From Simkaniaceae bacterium (lineage in GTDB: Bacteria > Chlamydiota > Chlamydiia > Chlamydiales > Simkaniaceae), in contig JAGOSM010000004.1 of NCBI GenBank assembly GCA_018062315.1, positions 1-55,656 of the forward strand: 55,656 nucleotides of DNA. The letters are read 5' to 3'. The notes beneath the pieces were generated by a model. It had not been told where the DNA came from. It was given only the letters and a program-made list of their open reading frames with translations, and ran no database searches. Positions 35,244 through 43,635 of the stretch are shown one piece after another; positions within the stretch are counted from its first letter, which is position 1, and each line of letters opens with the position of its first letter. Made by a program: the position numbers and the translations under genes.

Positions 35244-36465
35244 TTCGGTCCACCATTTTATTCATGTAGATGAGCTTGAGAATGATCTCATCCATTCAGA
35301 ACCGTTCCATCGCCTTCATTTTATCCATCAACTCGGAGCTGCTTTCTTTGTCTATCCGGGGGGGACACACTCCCGTTTTGAACACTCTCTTGGGGTCATG
35401 GAACTTGCAACCCGCATTTATGACCAAATTACGTCGATTGAGCACAATAATGAATTGATTCCTCAAGTAGGCTCAAAAGAACATATTTACTGGCGTAAAG
35501 TGATGAGGATGGCGGCTCTTTGTCACGATATGGGGCATTTACCCTTTTCCCATACTGCAGAAAGGCTTCTTTTTGGGGAAAAAGGGCACGAGAAATGGAC
35601 AGCCCGCATTATTGAAAGCCCTTATCTCGCTCCTATTTGGGAAAAATTAGATCCCAATCGGGATGTGAAATCAGATGTGATCAAGATTGCAGTAGGAAGC
35701 GAGGTTTCAACCCCTTGGGAGGGGATTGTTTCTCAAATTGTGATGGCCGATTTTTTTGGGGCGGATCGGATCGATTATCTCATCCGGGATGCAAAATACA
35801 CAGGTCTTCCCTACGGAATGTTTGATTACCATCAAATGATCGAAATGCTACGCATTCTTCCCTATCAAGGCACATGGACTATTGGGATTGAAGAAAGTGG
35901 AATTGAATCTTGCGAAGCTCTTCTGGCGTCCCGTTATTTTATGCACAAACGACTATGTCAGTACCCCTCTGTGAAATCGTATGGGTTTCATATGGCGAGG
36001 TTTATGAAAACTTCATTTGGGGCAGCTCTTACAGGGGATCTTGATGCATATCTCCAACTGACTGATAATGAGATTATTACAGAAATGCATCGGGCAGCAA
36101 GGAATCCTCTTCACTCAGGGCACTTCGACGCCGCCTGTCTTTCTTTAAATCTTCCCCGTTTTAAAGCCGTCCCTTTTCATGAAGAACTTCCCGATCTTTC
36201 CCACTTGCCTGAAGGGAAATATGGGACAGAAATAGATCCAACGCATAGGAATACTCTCGCATTGACAATTCCTGTACTCCGCAAAGATGGGGGTATTGTC
36301 TCTGGAGAAAGGCTTTCAGAAATCAAAATTCCCCAGGGGCCGACCCACTGGGTATTTATTTCTCCCGAGTTAGCAGAAGAGATTTACCCGCTTCGCTTTC
36401 AAGAAATCTCTACTATACATACTCGGGCGTCTCAAACGAGATGTGTTGATGAATCGCTACAATAA
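35221..36465 (+). CDS. HD-domain phosphohydrolase, SAMHD1/dNTPase-like
   Basis: A 414-residue enzyme. Metal-binding and family motifs: 'FHRLHFIHQLGAAFFVYPGGTHSRFEHSLG', in part (29-58), 'ALCHDMGHLPFSH' with His102-Asp103 (99-111), and 'ADRIDYLIRDAKYTGLPYG' (181-199). This combination is that of SAMHD1-like and YdhJ-like triphosphohydrolases, which remove triphosphate from dNTPs. Cytosolic. The C-terminal 120 residues are less conserved. Convergent with, and overlapping by 53 bp, the hypothetical gene downstream. Confidence 0.85.
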   Translation: MSRKKIFDSVHHFIHVDELENDLIHSEPFHRLHFIHQLGAAFFVYPGGTHSRFEHSLGVMELATRIYDQITSIEHNNELIPQVGSKEHIYWRKVMRMAALCHDMGHLPFSHTAERLLFGEKGHEKWTARIIESPYLAPIWEKLDPNRDVKSDVIKIAVGSEVSTPWEGIVSQIVMADFFGADRIDYLIRDAKYTGLPYGMFDYHQMIEMLRILPYQGTWTIGIEESGIESCEALLASRYFMHKRLCQYPSVKSYGFHMARFMKTSFGAALTGDLDAYLQLTDNEIITEMHRAARNPLHSGHFDAACLSLNLPRFKAVPFHEELPDLSHLPEGKYGTEIDPTHRNTLALTIPVLRKDGGIVSGERLSEIKIPQGPTHWVFISPELAEEIYPLRFQEISTIHTRASQTRCVDESLQ

Positions 36466-37126
36466 AAGAATCTATATTTTTTATTTTGTAATGATAAGCT
36501 GGTTTTATCTGATGATAGTTTGATATCCTCTGTGTTCCCCGTGTTAAGGTGTTTTTCTCTAAGTAAGTTTCAAGAATTTTTTTATTTAGGTGTGGAGAGA
36601 TCTCGTGAAAAAGTGTTCTAAATTCCTCGCCATAAAGGGCTGTACGGCGCGTTATTAATTCCAAAAGCCTCTCTTTTGAAGAAGATCTTAACGGAGCAGA
36701 AGTGGTATGACATGGAGCAGGGGGTGTGTGGCATGGAACAGAGGGAGTGTCATATGGATCAGGAGGGGTGTGGCATGGATTAGTGCTAAATTGAGAAGTT
36801 CTAGGTCCCGTTAAATCGCTATCTACCCTTGCTGCAACACTGCAAAGGTCTAAAGGAAGTGCTTCTGAAAAAGTAAAAGGGGTCTCGCCTCCAGCTCCCG
36901 CTCGGGTCCATTGTTCTAGAATAGAAACCATTCTAGCTTCAAGAGAACTAATATCAACATCCCCGTGATCCGATAGCATAAATATATCTTGAATTACAGG
37001 TAAGCAAAGCCTAGATAAACGCTCTTTAGCATCACCCTCTATCTCTACCCATGTAGAGTCTCTTTCTATATTTTCAATTACTTGTTGAAGCATATGTTCT
37101 AGATATCCTGATCCTTGAATACACAT
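36413..37126 (-). CDS. Hypothetical protein with heptapeptide repeat linker
   Basis: A 237-residue protein from the ATG at 37126, which has AGAGG 6 nt upstream; the frame is open 26 codons further but without start signals. Two mostly helical domains, about residues 1-100 and 145-230, are joined by a linker of four heptads of the form P-C/Y-H/D-T-P/T-P/S-x (residues 117-144). No signal peptide, no known domain. Cys/His spacing in the repeats is regular and could bind metal, but low-complexity expansion is as likely. Function unknown. Confidence 0.6.
   Translation of the reverse strand: MCIQGSGYLEHMLQQVIENIERDSTWVEIEGDAKERLSRLCLPVIQDIFMLSDHGDVDISSLEARMVSILEQWTRAGAGGETPFTFSEALPLDLCSVAARVDSDLTGPRTSQFSTNPCHTPPDPYDTPSVPCHTPPAPCHTTSAPLRSSSKERLLELITRRTALYGEEFRTLFHEISPHLNKKILETYLEKNTLTRGTQRISNYHQIKPAYHYKIKNIDSFIVAIHQHISFETPEYV
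36695..36778 (-). repeat. Four 21-bp tandem repeats within a coding region
   Basis: An in-frame minisatellite of four 21-bp units that encodes the heptads of the hypothetical protein. Units differ at a few bases, so array length could vary between strains without frameshift. Confidence 0.65.
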
Positions 37127-37243
37127 AAAAAACCTCTTTTTGTTATGATTTATTAAAACATAATAATGTATTTTTTCGCAACAAAACACTTGTAAATAAT
37201 TCAACTATTCCTTATAATAAGTTTGTTGAAAAAGGAACAAATT

Positions 37244-37570
37244 ATGTATTTCAGTTCAAGCTTGATTGCTCATGCTGTTTTTAATTCACTGTCTAGCGTA
37301 ATTGGAGGTGTTGGCACAGCAGCTTACATTGGAGAGCGTCTTTCTGAATATGGCCCTTTGGAAGAATGTGTAGGCATGGCGGCGATCATTAGTTTAAGTC
37401 ATATGTCCCCTCCTACTTTGTTTATGAGTGCCGCAAAAGCAGGTGCGATCGGTTATTTGGCAGGTTTTACGTCTGCTAGGAACGAAGAAGTTGTTAAAAA
37501 AATTGCAACGTTTGCCGTTAGCACTATTTCCGCTTTTGTTGTGAATGAATTTTTACTCAACAGTCACTGA
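37244..37570 (+). CDS. Small hydrophobic protein, unknown function
   Basis: A 108-residue protein from the ATG at 37244, preceded by AAAGGAACAA. It has three apolar stretches, rich in Gly, Ala and Ser (for example 'SLSSVIGGVGTAAYIG' and 'KAGAIGYLAGFTSA'), then a hydrophobic C-terminal helix 'IATFAVSTISAFVVNEFLL'. Probably membrane-inserted. It resembles short Gly-rich membrane proteins such as secreted effectors or holin-like proteins only in composition. Convergent with glmS (18-bp overlap). Confidence 0.55.
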   Translation: MYFSSSLIAHAVFNSLSSVIGGVGTAAYIGERLSEYGPLEECVGMAAIISLSHMSPPTLFMSAAKAGAIGYLAGFTSARNEEVVKKIATFAVSTISAFVVNEFLLNSH

Positions 37571-39247
37571 TTTTGCGAGGTTGCGAGGTTGATCAATATC
37601 GGTGCCTCGCAAGACCGCCATGTGGTAAGCAAAAAGCTGAGTGGCAACAGCATATAGAATAGGGGAGAGTTCGTCAGAAAGGACAGGGAGATAGATTGTA
37701 TCATCAGCTTCTACAGAGCTTCCTTTAGGAGCAAAGGCGAGAATAGGGCCTCCCCGAGCCTGGATTTCTTTCAAATTACTGATTGTTTTATCAAATGTCC
37801 GGTGGTTCCCAAGAAGAGCAATCGTCAAAAGCTGTGAATTAATGAGAGCTATGGGGCCGTGTTTCAGTTCTCCAGCAGGGTAGGCATTTGCATTGAGATA
37901 GGTGATTTCTTTTAATTTAAGAGCAGCTTCCATTGCAGAGGGGAACATTTCTTGACGTCCAATAAAAATAATGTCGTCAAATATTTGGTATTTTTTTGCA
38001 ATGGATCGGATGTCTTGCTCTAAAGAGAGAACTTGGTTGATTAAGATAGGTAACTGACTTAGGTCTTCAAGGACAAGTGAAGCTAAAAGAGCGAGTTGGC
38101 AGGAAAACGCTTTTGTTGAGCAGACGCTTACTTCGCGTCCTGCCTCCAGAAAAAGACAGGTATCTACCGACCTGGCAAGAGTGGAATGTTGCACATTGCA
38201 GATACCAAGAGTCTTTGATGCCCCTGTTAAAGCAGCGAGGGTATCCGCTGTTTCTCCCGATTGACTAATAGCTATAAGCAGATGATCTTCGACAGTGACA
38301 GGGTGTTTATAGCGAAACTCAGAAGCTACATAGGCATGACAGGGTATCCCTAAGGATTGCTCAAAAAGAGAGGCCGCTATCAGTCCTGCATGGTAACTAC
38401 TGCCACATCCAATGATGGAAATTTGTTTGACCTCTGTAAAATCTATCTTTTTTCTGTAAAAAAGGGTTCGTTGAACAGCCTCTGCTTGTTCGTGGATTTC
38501 TTTAAGCATGTAGTGAGGAAAAAGCCCTTTAGATATCAAAGAGTGATCTGTTGGAAAAAACTGGGCATCTTTGGATATGCCTTGAGCGAGCTTATCATAA
38601 ATTTGAAGATTCCCTTTTTTAAGAAGGGCAAACTCACCATCTCCAAGGAAATAGATTTTCAGAGTAGGGTCACTAAAAGTATTGGGATCTGAAGAAATGA
38701 AAACCTCGGTTTCATTCATTCCAATCGCTAAGGGACTTCCTTGAGCTGCTACAATTAATGTGTCAGGATGGTCTTTATGAATGAGGGCTACTGCATAGGT
38801 CCCTTTAAGATGAGAGAGCATATTTTGCATCATCTCTTTAAGGGATCCTTTATAAAAATGGGCTGCCAGGTGGGTCAGAACTTCGGTATCTGTATCGGAA
38901 ATGCGGGGAAATTTAAAGGTATGAAAGAGTTCTTCATAATTTTCGATAATCCCATTATGAACAAGAGCAAGAGTTTCGAGAAGATCTACATGAGGATGGG
39001 CATTTTGTTCAGAAGGTTTTCCGTGTGTAGCCCAACGGGTGTGGGAAATAGCTATATCCAGTTCGTAGGCTTCACAAGCTTTTTCTAAAGCAGCGAGTTT
39101 TCCTGAACGTCTTAGCCTGCTCAGTTTATTACCCTTGAATCCGGCAATACCTGAAGAATCATAGCCTCGATACTCGAGCTTTTTTAACCCTTCAAGACAC
39201 ATCCTAACAGAGGATTTGGGACCTACATAAGCAAAGATACCACACAT
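37553..39247 (-). CDS. glmS: Glutamine--fructose-6-phosphate aminotransferase
   Basis: A 564-residue enzyme that makes glucosamine-6-phosphate, the entry to amino-sugar, lipid A and peptidoglycan synthesis. The N-terminal glutaminase begins 'MCGIFAYVGPKSSV' with catalytic Cys2, then 'LEYRGYDSSGIA', 'ISHTRWATHGKPSEQNAHP' and 'ALVHNGIIENYEEL'. Two SIS domains follow: 'GCGSSYHAGLIAASLFE' and 'ISQSGETADTLAAL' in the first, and 'LNANAYPAGELKHGPIALI' in the second. It ends 'NLAKSVTVE' as usual. At 564 residues it is shorter than the typical 600-610, mostly in loops. Confidence 0.95.
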   Translation of the reverse strand: MCGIFAYVGPKSSVRMCLEGLKKLEYRGYDSSGIAGFKGNKLSRLRRSGKLAALEKACEAYELDIAISHTRWATHGKPSEQNAHPHVDLLETLALVHNGIIENYEELFHTFKFPRISDTDTEVLTHLAAHFYKGSLKEMMQNMLSHLKGTYAVALIHKDHPDTLIVAAQGSPLAIGMNETEVFISSDPNTFSDPTLKIYFLGDGEFALLKKGNLQIYDKLAQGISKDAQFFPTDHSLISKGLFPHYMLKEIHEQAEAVQRTLFYRKKIDFTEVKQISIIGCGSSYHAGLIAASLFEQSLGIPCHAYVASEFRYKHPVTVEDHLLIAISQSGETADTLAALTGASKTLGICNVQHSTLARSVDTCLFLEAGREVSVCSTKAFSCQLALLASLVLEDLSQLPILINQVLSLEQDIRSIAKKYQIFDDIIFIGRQEMFPSAMEAALKLKEITYLNANAYPAGELKHGPIALINSQLLTIALLGNHRTFDKTISNLKEIQARGGPILAFAPKGSSVEADDTIYLPVLSDELSPILYAVATQLFAYHMAVLRGTDIDQPRNLAKSVTVE

Positions 39248-39319
39248 GAGATCAAATTTTACCTCAATGGAAACCTAAAAACAAGAAATTCCATTAGAAA
39301 AGAGGATGGCAGAAGTTGA

Positions 39320-39991
39320 TTAATTTGAAATCGCGCCATCTTCCACTTTAACAATCCGGTCAGCAAATTCATAAATGCGGGCATCATGGGTCACTACAAT
39401 CAGAACTCTATCTGATTTAAGGACCATATCGCGCAAGATAGTGAGCACCTTACCCCCTGTTTCTGCATCAAGGGCGCTTGTGGGTTCATCACAGACAATA
39501 ATTTTAGGATTGTGAATGCAGCCCCTTGCAATAGCCACCCTCTGTTGTTGTCCTCCTGAGAGTTTTTTTGGATAGCTATGGAGTCTGTCTCCGAGTCCAA
39601 CATCTGTTAAAAAAACAGCCGCTCTTTCGAGTGCTTCGTGTCTTGGAATTCCGTTTAAAATAAGGGGAATCGCGACATTCTCTTGAGCTGTTAAGGTGGA
39701 AATGAGATTGAATGATTGGAAGACAAATCCAATATGAGCTCCTCGATAATTGGTTCGCTCTTGGTCGGAAAAATGGGAAAGGTTGTCTCCAAAGATTAGG
39801 CAATCTCCGGATGAAGGAGATAAAATTCCTGCAATAATGGAAATTAATGTCGTTTTTCCCGATCCTGAGGGTCCCACAATCATGAGAAGCTCGCCTTCAT
39901 TGACTTCTAGATCAACCCCGCGCAAAGCTTCAACCTTGGTAGCTCCTTCTCCAAAAGTTTTTGTAAGATTCTTACATACAACAGCTGCCAT
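39320..39991 (-). CDS. ABC transporter ATPase, DevA/LolD/MacB type
   Basis: A 223-residue ATPase. Walker A 'GPSGSGKTT' (40-48), Q-loop 'FVFQSFNLIS', signature 'LSGGQQQRVAIAR', Walker B 'IIVCDEPTSALD' and the H-loop 'LIVVTHDARI'. The sequence is of the MacB/LolD/DevA class that powers FtsX-type permeases by mechanotransmission. It is the last gene of a four-gene minus-strand operon (adaptor, TolC, permease, ATPase) starting at 43522; the permease ends 3 nt upstream of its ATG. Confidence 0.92.
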   Translation of the reverse strand: MAAVVCKNLTKTFGEGATKVEALRGVDLEVNEGELLMIVGPSGSGKTTLISIIAGILSPSSGDCLIFGDNLSHFSDQERTNYRGAHIGFVFQSFNLISTLTAQENVAIPLILNGIPRHEALERAAVFLTDVGLGDRLHSYPKKLSGGQQQRVAIARGCIHNPKIIVCDEPTSALDAETGGKVLTILRDMVLKSDRVLIVVTHDARIYEFADRIVKVEDGAISN

Positions 39992-39993
39992 TT

Positions 39994-41136
39994 TTAGCTC
40001 CTAAATACAATTGCTGGATCAAGGCGGAAAATTTTTATCATAGAAAGAACGGCAGCAAAAGAAACAATCGATAGTAGTGAAACGGCACTAAGGAGAAAAA
40101 GGGGCCAGGGGAGATTAAAAGAAAGCTCGCTATGACGGGTCATAAAGCCAAAAAGAGCTGCAGCTCCTGATCCAATTCCCCAACCGATACACCCAACAAT
40201 CATCGCTTGAAGAAGGATCATACGGGCAAGGAGTTCGTTAGTAGCTCCCATTGCTTTATAGGTACCAAAATAGTGAAGATTATCAAGAGTAAAACTATAA
40301 AACGTCATTCCAGCAATGACAGTTCCAATCACAAATCCAAGAGCTACTGCTACGCCAAAATTAATAGGAATTCCCGTTTGCTCTAGATAGTAATTAACCG
40401 TGAGTTGTTTAAATTCCTCGCTTGTATAAGCTGCGAGTCCTGTCGCTTTTTCAATACGTCGACACACTTCATGAATATTTTGTCCTTCCTCTTCGTGCGC
40501 AAGAACATACGATAACATTTTTCTTTCTGGAGGGGCATAATTAATCGCCCTGTCATAGGTTGTGTAGATGACGGGTTGGGATTGGAAGGTGCGCGTTGTC
40601 TCACATTTTCCTACAACAGAAGCTCTGTGATCATTGAGCTCTAATACATCTCCGACTCGAAGAGGATCTCCACTTGGACTTGCAAGGCGATAGTCGGCTC
40701 CGACTTCATTAACAATGATCGCATCGGTTATTCTTAAATCTATAAGAGACCCCTCTGTCATAATAGGAGGTCCTCCAATCAGCGTAGCATCATCAATGCC
40801 GAGGACATTACAGGTTTGAAAAGTCCCATTTGCAAGTCTAGCTCTGATCAGCCCCTTATAAAGGGGGACTGCCCATTCCACTCCATCTACACTTTTGATT
40901 CTGTAAAGCTCGGTGCTTTTCATGGGCTTCACATCGTCAATTTGCTGCACATTTTTTTCCATGACCCAGATCGTCGCCTGAGGGGTGTCTGTAATAAATC
41001 CGTAGGTGCGGATCATAAGTCCAATAAAAATCCCCGCTTGTTGGGTGATAATAAATGAAGCAAAGCTGAGCCCTATGATGATCCCAATGTACTTAGCTCG
41101 ATCTCCGATCAACATTTTTACGGCGAAGAAGAGCAT
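39994..41136 (-). CDS. FtsX/DevC-type ABC permease
   Basis: A 380-residue membrane protein. I take the ATG at 41136, 9 nt after an AGGAGG; the ATG at 41142 is only 3 nt from it. Layout is the MacB/DevC one: one N-terminal helix (about 15-38), a large periplasmic domain of about 220 residues, then three helices near residues 260-375, with 'TFYSFTLDNLHYFGTYKAMGA' (in part), the coupling-helix motif for the ATPase. DevC works with DevA and DevB to export glycolipids or other amphiphiles. The start lies inside the end of the upstream tolC-like gene. Confidence 0.88.
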   Translation of the reverse strand: MLFFAVKMLIGDRAKYIGIIIGLSFASFIITQQAGIFIGLMIRTYGFITDTPQATIWVMEKNVQQIDDVKPMKSTELYRIKSVDGVEWAVPLYKGLIRARLANGTFQTCNVLGIDDATLIGGPPIMTEGSLIDLRITDAIIVNEVGADYRLASPSGDPLRVGDVLELNDHRASVVGKCETTRTFQSQPVIYTTYDRAINYAPPERKMLSYVLAHEEEGQNIHEVCRRIEKATGLAAYTSEEFKQLTVNYYLEQTGIPINFGVAVALGFVIGTVIAGMTFYSFTLDNLHYFGTYKAMGATNELLARMILLQAMIVGCIGWGIGSGAAALFGFMTRHSELSFNLPWPLFLLSAVSLLSIVSFAAVLSMIKIFRLDPAIVFRS

Positions 41137-42485
41137 GTCCATTCACCTCCTAGCGACTTATAAAGGGTAATCAAGCGAGTAAATAGTTCTCCTTGAGCAG
41201 AGAGGGTTTGAATTTCTGTTTCGTAGTAGTTAATCGTTTCATTGAGACTCTCTGCATAGGAGATAAGACCTGCCTCCCATTTTTCTTCAGTGTAAGTCAA
41301 AGCTTGTTGTTTTGCATTCAGCGCTGCTTGTTTATCCTGGTACCTAATTTCTTCTTCTTTATACGAAAAAAGACTCGTTTCAGCATCTTTAATACTCGAT
41401 AGGACTGTTTTTTCATATTGAGCGAGGGCCTCTTGCTCTTTGGCTGTTTGAGCTTTCATTTCGCTTCGAATCCTTCCAAAATCGACAAAGGGCCATCGGA
41501 ATTCAGGACCAAATCTCCAGGCCTGGCTGTTTACATTAAAGATATTGGGAGTTTGGCTTGTAAGAAATCCCCAAACACTCGTGAGTGAAAAAATGGGAAA
41601 GAGTTCTGCCTTTTTTTCTCCGATACGGGCTGTAGCGGCGGCTAAATATCTTTCTGCTTCTCGTACATCTGGACGACGGCGCAAAAGGTCACTTGGTAAA
41701 TAGATGTTTGTTTTTCCATATCCGTTGAGAAGGGGACCCTTTGTTTCAAGATGAATGGAGCGCCCTAAAAGAATCGAAAGGGTCATGTTAAGTTTTTTGA
41801 TCAACATTTCAAGAGGGTAGATACGGGCCTGGGTTTCTCGAAATAAAGCAACCATTTCTTTAACATCTAGGTCGCTATCTAATCCTGCTTCCATCCGATC
41901 AAAACTGAGTTCCATCCTTGTTTTGTAGGCATTCACGAGGTTTTCGGTAGATTCAAGAAGAGCTTCGTTCACTCGAATGTCATTATAGGTTTTAGAAATT
42001 TCGCTAATCACAATGAGGGAGATATCATTAAATGCTTCTTGAGTTGCCTCATAATCGGCATATTCCGCTTCTCTTTTTCTCTGAATTCTTCCGAAAAAAT
42101 CGAGTTCCCATGAAGCATCAAATCGAAAATTCCAAATATTTTGAAACATACTTCCCAAGAAAGGGGAGTCGGACAAAGTTTGGGAGATTCTTTCTCGATT
42201 AAATAGGCCGTCGATATCAATACTGGGCAGAAGGGAGGTATCGGTGATGCGGTAGACTTCTCGAGCATAATTGATCCGTTGAAAGGCCATTTTGAGATCA
42301 AAATTCCCTTTAATCCCTTCTTCAATAAGTTGATTTAGAAGGGGATCATCAAATTGTTCCCACCATTTACCTAAATGAATGGGCTCCTTAAATTCTTGAG
42401 GAAGTTGAATGATGGGGGCGTGGTAATTGGGTCCTACCTTACACGAAGAGAGAAAAATCAGTAAAAAAAGGGCACATTTTCTCAT
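41118..42485 (-). CDS. TolC/NodT-family outer-membrane lipoprotein
   Basis: A 455-residue outer-membrane factor. The signal 'MRKCALFLLIFLSSC' is followed by the lipidated Cys and 'KVGPNYHAP', the standard NodT start. 'WWEQFDDPLLNQLIEEGI' near residue 38 opens the first repeat, and 'LLRRRPDVREAERYLAAA' near 260 is the family motif. Pairs with the DevB-like adaptor, whose stop it overlaps by 4 bp (ATGA). It is a second, distinct duct besides the one at 20.9 kb. Confidence 0.9.
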   Translation of the reverse strand: MRKCALFLLIFLSSCKVGPNYHAPIIQLPQEFKEPIHLGKWWEQFDDPLLNQLIEEGIKGNFDLKMAFQRINYAREVYRITDTSLLPSIDIDGLFNRERISQTLSDSPFLGSMFQNIWNFRFDASWELDFFGRIQRKREAEYADYEATQEAFNDISLIVISEISKTYNDIRVNEALLESTENLVNAYKTRMELSFDRMEAGLDSDLDVKEMVALFRETQARIYPLEMLIKKLNMTLSILLGRSIHLETKGPLLNGYGKTNIYLPSDLLRRRPDVREAERYLAAATARIGEKKAELFPIFSLTSVWGFLTSQTPNIFNVNSQAWRFGPEFRWPFVDFGRIRSEMKAQTAKEQEALAQYEKTVLSSIKDAETSLFSYKEEEIRYQDKQAALNAKQQALTYTEEKWEAGLISYAESLNETINYYETEIQTLSAQGELFTRLITLYKSLGGEWTCSSSP

Positions 42486-43522
42486 GATGAAGGTTTGGCC
42501 TCAATATAGATATCGAGCATTTGACCAACATAAACGGGGAAGTTTTTTTTATTGAACTGGTAGATTACTTGAAGAACTCTCGTATCAACCCGTTCTGTAT
42601 TATCTCCAGTAAAGGTCTTTTTGGGGATAATATAGGGTTCTGTTCTGACATACTCGAGGGGAATCTGAATAGATGAATTTCCTCGGACAAAAGCTGTGGC
42701 TGGGCGTCCCTTTTCAAATCTCCAGGCATCTTCTTGATCGATATCTACTCGAATATTTAGTGGGTCGATCGTTCCAAAAGTGACAAGTGGGGTATCTTTT
42801 ACAGTAGATTCTCCGATTCTGACATCCACTTGGAGTACTTCTCCAGAAACAGGAGCTCGAATAATAGAACGGTCTAAATTGGTTTTAATAAGCCGAATTT
42901 GTTCTTCTTTTTGTTTGACTTCGGCTCTTGAGATTTCAAGATCGCGGATCCAAGCCCCTGCTTTTAAAAGGAGATAATTTCCAGAGGCTTCCTCGTAGTC
43001 GGCTTTCGCTTTTTGCTGTGCATATAAATGATTTGTAAAGTCCATTTCTGAAATCGCTCGTTTATCTTGGACTTTTTGATAGATATTAAATTGGAACTTT
43101 TGATCTTCGTAGGTTGCTTTTGTAGATTCCATTCTAGCAAATGAAGGGGGGATTTCTTCGGGGCGAGGCATGCTGATGAGTTTCTCATATTCTTTGACTG
43201 CAATTTCTTGAGTTGCCACAGCCTCGTGGTATTCCGCTTTGAGGTATTGTTGATCAAGTTCAAAGAGGGGCGCCCCTTTTTCAACTCGATCTCCTGCAAT
43301 CACGTACACTTTTGAGACAATCTCATTAAAAGGAACTCCAACCGCAATATTTTGAGAGCTCGCTTCAATGATGCCAGAACCTGCAACATACGATTTATAG
43401 GGAGGTACTGGAGGGGGAAATTCTATCTTAGGAACAGGAGGGCGCTTTGAACCATAATAGACCATGTAACAGCCAAATAAAAATCCCGCAATAGCTAAAA
43501 CTGGTAATCCAAATTTTCTCAT
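42482..43522 (-). CDS. DevB/HlyD-type membrane fusion protein
   Basis: A 346-residue periplasmic adaptor with one N-terminal membrane helix (residues 5-24) and a Pro-rich neck ('KIEFPPPVPPYKSYVAG'). The first lipoyl half is at 'VYVIAGDRVEKGAPLFELD', a helical hairpin covers about 90-190, and the second half is 'RSIIRAPVSGEVLQVDVRIG' (in part). A strong GGAGGGG lies 4 nt before the ATG. First gene of the exporter operon, probably transcribed from the region 43523-43635, divergent from the protease candidate. Confidence 0.9.
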   Translation of the reverse strand: MRKFGLPVLAIAGFLFGCYMVYYGSKRPPVPKIEFPPPVPPYKSYVAGSGIIEASSQNIAVGVPFNEIVSKVYVIAGDRVEKGAPLFELDQQYLKAEYHEAVATQEIAVKEYEKLISMPRPEEIPPSFARMESTKATYEDQKFQFNIYQKVQDKRAISEMDFTNHLYAQQKAKADYEEASGNYLLLKAGAWIRDLEISRAEVKQKEEQIRLIKTNLDRSIIRAPVSGEVLQVDVRIGESTVKDTPLVTFGTIDPLNIRVDIDQEDAWRFEKGRPATAFVRGNSSIQIPLEYVRTEPYIIPKKTFTGDNTERVDTRVLQVIYQFNKKNFPVYVGQMLDIYIEAKPSS

Positions 43523-43593
43523 TGCACCCCTCCTTAAAATTTCTTTATACGGAGAGCTCCTTTTTGTGTCTATGAAGATGTGGGGTGTTTTTT

Positions 43594-43627
43594 TTGAATT
43601 TCATCTTAATATAAATAGTGTTATAAT
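43594..43627 (+). promoter_or_regulatory. Candidate promoter with perfect -10 box
   Basis: A consensus TATAAT at 43622-43627 lies only 8 nt before the ATG at 43636. Weak -35 candidates are TTCATC (43600-43605, 16-bp spacer) and TTGAAT (43594-43599, 22 bp). No Shine-Dalgarno is possible in between, so the message would be nearly leaderless if this promoter is used. Confidence 0.35.
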
Positions 43628-43635
43628 TTATTATT

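Noticed and set aside
39248-39319. AATGGAA/TTTCCATT inverted repeat between glmS and the ABC ATPase gene
   Set aside because: The loop is 15 nt and no T-run follows on either strand, so a terminator is not supported.
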